Below, piece by piece: positions 7,389-8,060 of a DNA stretch of 8,060 bases. This DNA comes from Bacteroidales bacterium (GTDB lineage Bacteria > Bacteroidota > Bacteroidia > Bacteroidales > UBA7960). The position numbers were made by a program, and so were the translations under genes. Within the stretch, counting starts at the first letter, position 1; each line of letters opens with the position of its first letter. Under the pieces are notes generated by a model. That model searched no databases, was not told the origin of the DNA, and was given only the letters and a program-made list of their open reading frames with translations. The stretch spans positions 1 through 8,060 of the forward strand of contig SLNU01000243.1 of NCBI GenBank assembly GCA_007132865.1, written 5' to 3'.

Positions 7389-7411
7389 TTCAGGAAGGAA
7401 ACCTGCGCCAT

Positions 7412-8060
7412 ATGTATTGGAAGGACTACCTTTATTTTACCAGGCCCCAGCGCAACGGAATCAAGGCATTGTTGCTGCTGATCCTGATCATTGTGATTGC
7501 CCCTGCCCTTTTCCGCCGGATGAACCCCATTTCACCTCACGATCCGGGTGCATTTAAAGACGACATCAAGGCATTCATGGAAATGCTTGAAACCCAGGAA
7601 GCTGACGGAGGCATTGCGAAGTCAGGCGGAGGGACCGGGACAAGATCTGCCGGGGGGGGCGTTGCCGGGGACGATGCAGGGAGTGGGCTTGGATCCGGCT
7701 CAGGGGGCAGTCTGACGGAGATCATATTATCTCCCGTCGCATTCGACCCCAACCAGCTTGCAGCAAGTGACTGGGAAGCCATGGGCATCCCGGCATATGT
7801 TGCAAGGAGCATCCTGAATTACCGGGAGGCAGGCGGGTCATTCCGTTACAGGGAGGACCTGCAGCGGATTTACCTGATGGAAGAGGAATGGTTCCGGCAG
7901 CTGGAACCATATATTCAGCTGCCGGCCAGGAGTAAGGAGGTCCGGGCGGAGGACCATACTGCCGTGGCAAAGGATGAAACTGCCGGAGCGGAGCGCACAG
8001 GGGCGCGGTCGGCAGGCAGGGCTGAGCACACAGGGACGCGGCCACCAGCCGGTGCTGAGC
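7412..8060 (+). CDS. Membrane-anchored helix-hairpin-helix (ComEA-related) protein, C-terminus cut by window
   Basis: The frame is open from the ATG at 7412 to the window end, 216 codons without a stop. The N-terminus MYWKDYLYFTRPQRNGIK is positively charged and precedes a membrane segment at about residues 19-34. The charge pattern suggests N-in, with the rest in the periplasm. Residues 66-100 form a Gly/Ser-rich linker. Residues 111-170 are a helix-hairpin-helix domain: FDPNQLAASDWEAMGIP, then ARSILNYREAGGSFRYREDLQRIY, the pattern of ComEA-like DNA-binding domains. From about 173 the sequence turns charged and low-complexity and passes into an 11-residue repeat (192-216). Such anchored proteins, often with several helix-hairpin-helix units, are common in Bacteroidota; a link to DNA uptake is only inferred. 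AGGAAGGAA at 7392-7400 is a weak, rather distant ribosome site. A promoter lies at 7358-7388. Confidence 0.85.
   Translation, partial: MYWKDYLYFTRPQRNGIKALLLLILIIVIAPALFRRMNPISPHDPGAFKDDIKAFMEMLETQEADGGIAKSGGGTGTRSAGGGVAGDDAGSGLGSGSGGSLTEIILSPVAFDPNQLAASDWEAMGIPAYVARSILNYREAGGSFRYREDLQRIYLMEEEWFRQLEPYIQLPARSKEVRAEDHTAVAKDETAGAERTGARSAGRAEHTGTRPPAGAE
7988..8060 (+). repeat. 33-base tandem repeat within the helix-hairpin-helix gene
   Basis: Two units of 33 bases (7988-8020 and 8021-8053) and the start of a third (8054-8060) run in frame. They encode AERTGARSAGR, AEHTGTRPPAG and AE, i.e. 11 residues of the form AExTGxRxxxx. ACAGGG and CGCGG are shared between units. The array continues past the window, so copy number is unknown. 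Because the period is a multiple of three, gain or loss of units would only change linker length. Confidence 0.65.

Overview
The window looks like an ordinary chromosomal segment of a member of the Bacteroidota with moderate GC, roughly half G+C. The lineage call rests on three things: an OstA-like protein of the Bacteroidota type, a membrane-anchored helix-hairpin-helix protein of a kind common in that phylum, and promoters matching the Bacteroidota sigma consensus (TTG, 17-23 bases, TAnnTTTG) in front of genes that mostly lack Shine-Dalgarno sequences. I cannot resolve the order or genus. I see no rRNA, tRNA, CRISPR array, insertion sequence or phage gene.

Layout from right to left, following the minus-strand genes. 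At 7206-5833 lies an 11-segment neurotransmitter:sodium symporter (NSS/SNF) family transporter. It is followed by an alanine/glycine:cation symporter (AGCS) family transporter at 5727-4330. Next comes a tight cluster: an exported OstA-like LPS-transport-related protein (4252-2717), a zinc M16 peptidase subunit (2712-1468), a second M16 subunit without the zinc site (1407-106), and the first 25 codons of an exported protein of unknown function (74-1). The first peptidase gene starts 4 bases after the OstA-like stop codon, and its Shine-Dalgarno sequence is formed by the last codons of the OstA-like gene, so those two are probably translationally coupled. The two M16 proteins have complementary active-site halves: one has HxxEH but has lost the C-terminal Tyr, the other has lost HxxEH but keeps the Arg/Tyr pair. 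They should work as a heterodimer.

The only plus-strand gene starts at 7412 and runs off the right end. It encodes an N-terminal membrane anchor, a glycine-rich linker, a helix-hairpin-helix domain related to ComEA, and the beginning of an 11-codon tandem repeat. The 205-base region 7207-7411 is a divergent control region with one near-perfect promoter for each direction. A perfect 7-bp inverted repeat sits on the -33 element of the plus-strand promoter.

Functionally the window combines sodium-coupled amino-acid uptake, an envelope/peptidase cluster and a DNA-binding-type membrane protein. I found no clear undescribed multi-gene system. The most interesting items are the OstA-like/M16-pair coupling, the operator-like palindrome, the growing repeat in the helix-hairpin-helix gene, and G8 tracts in both divergent genes.
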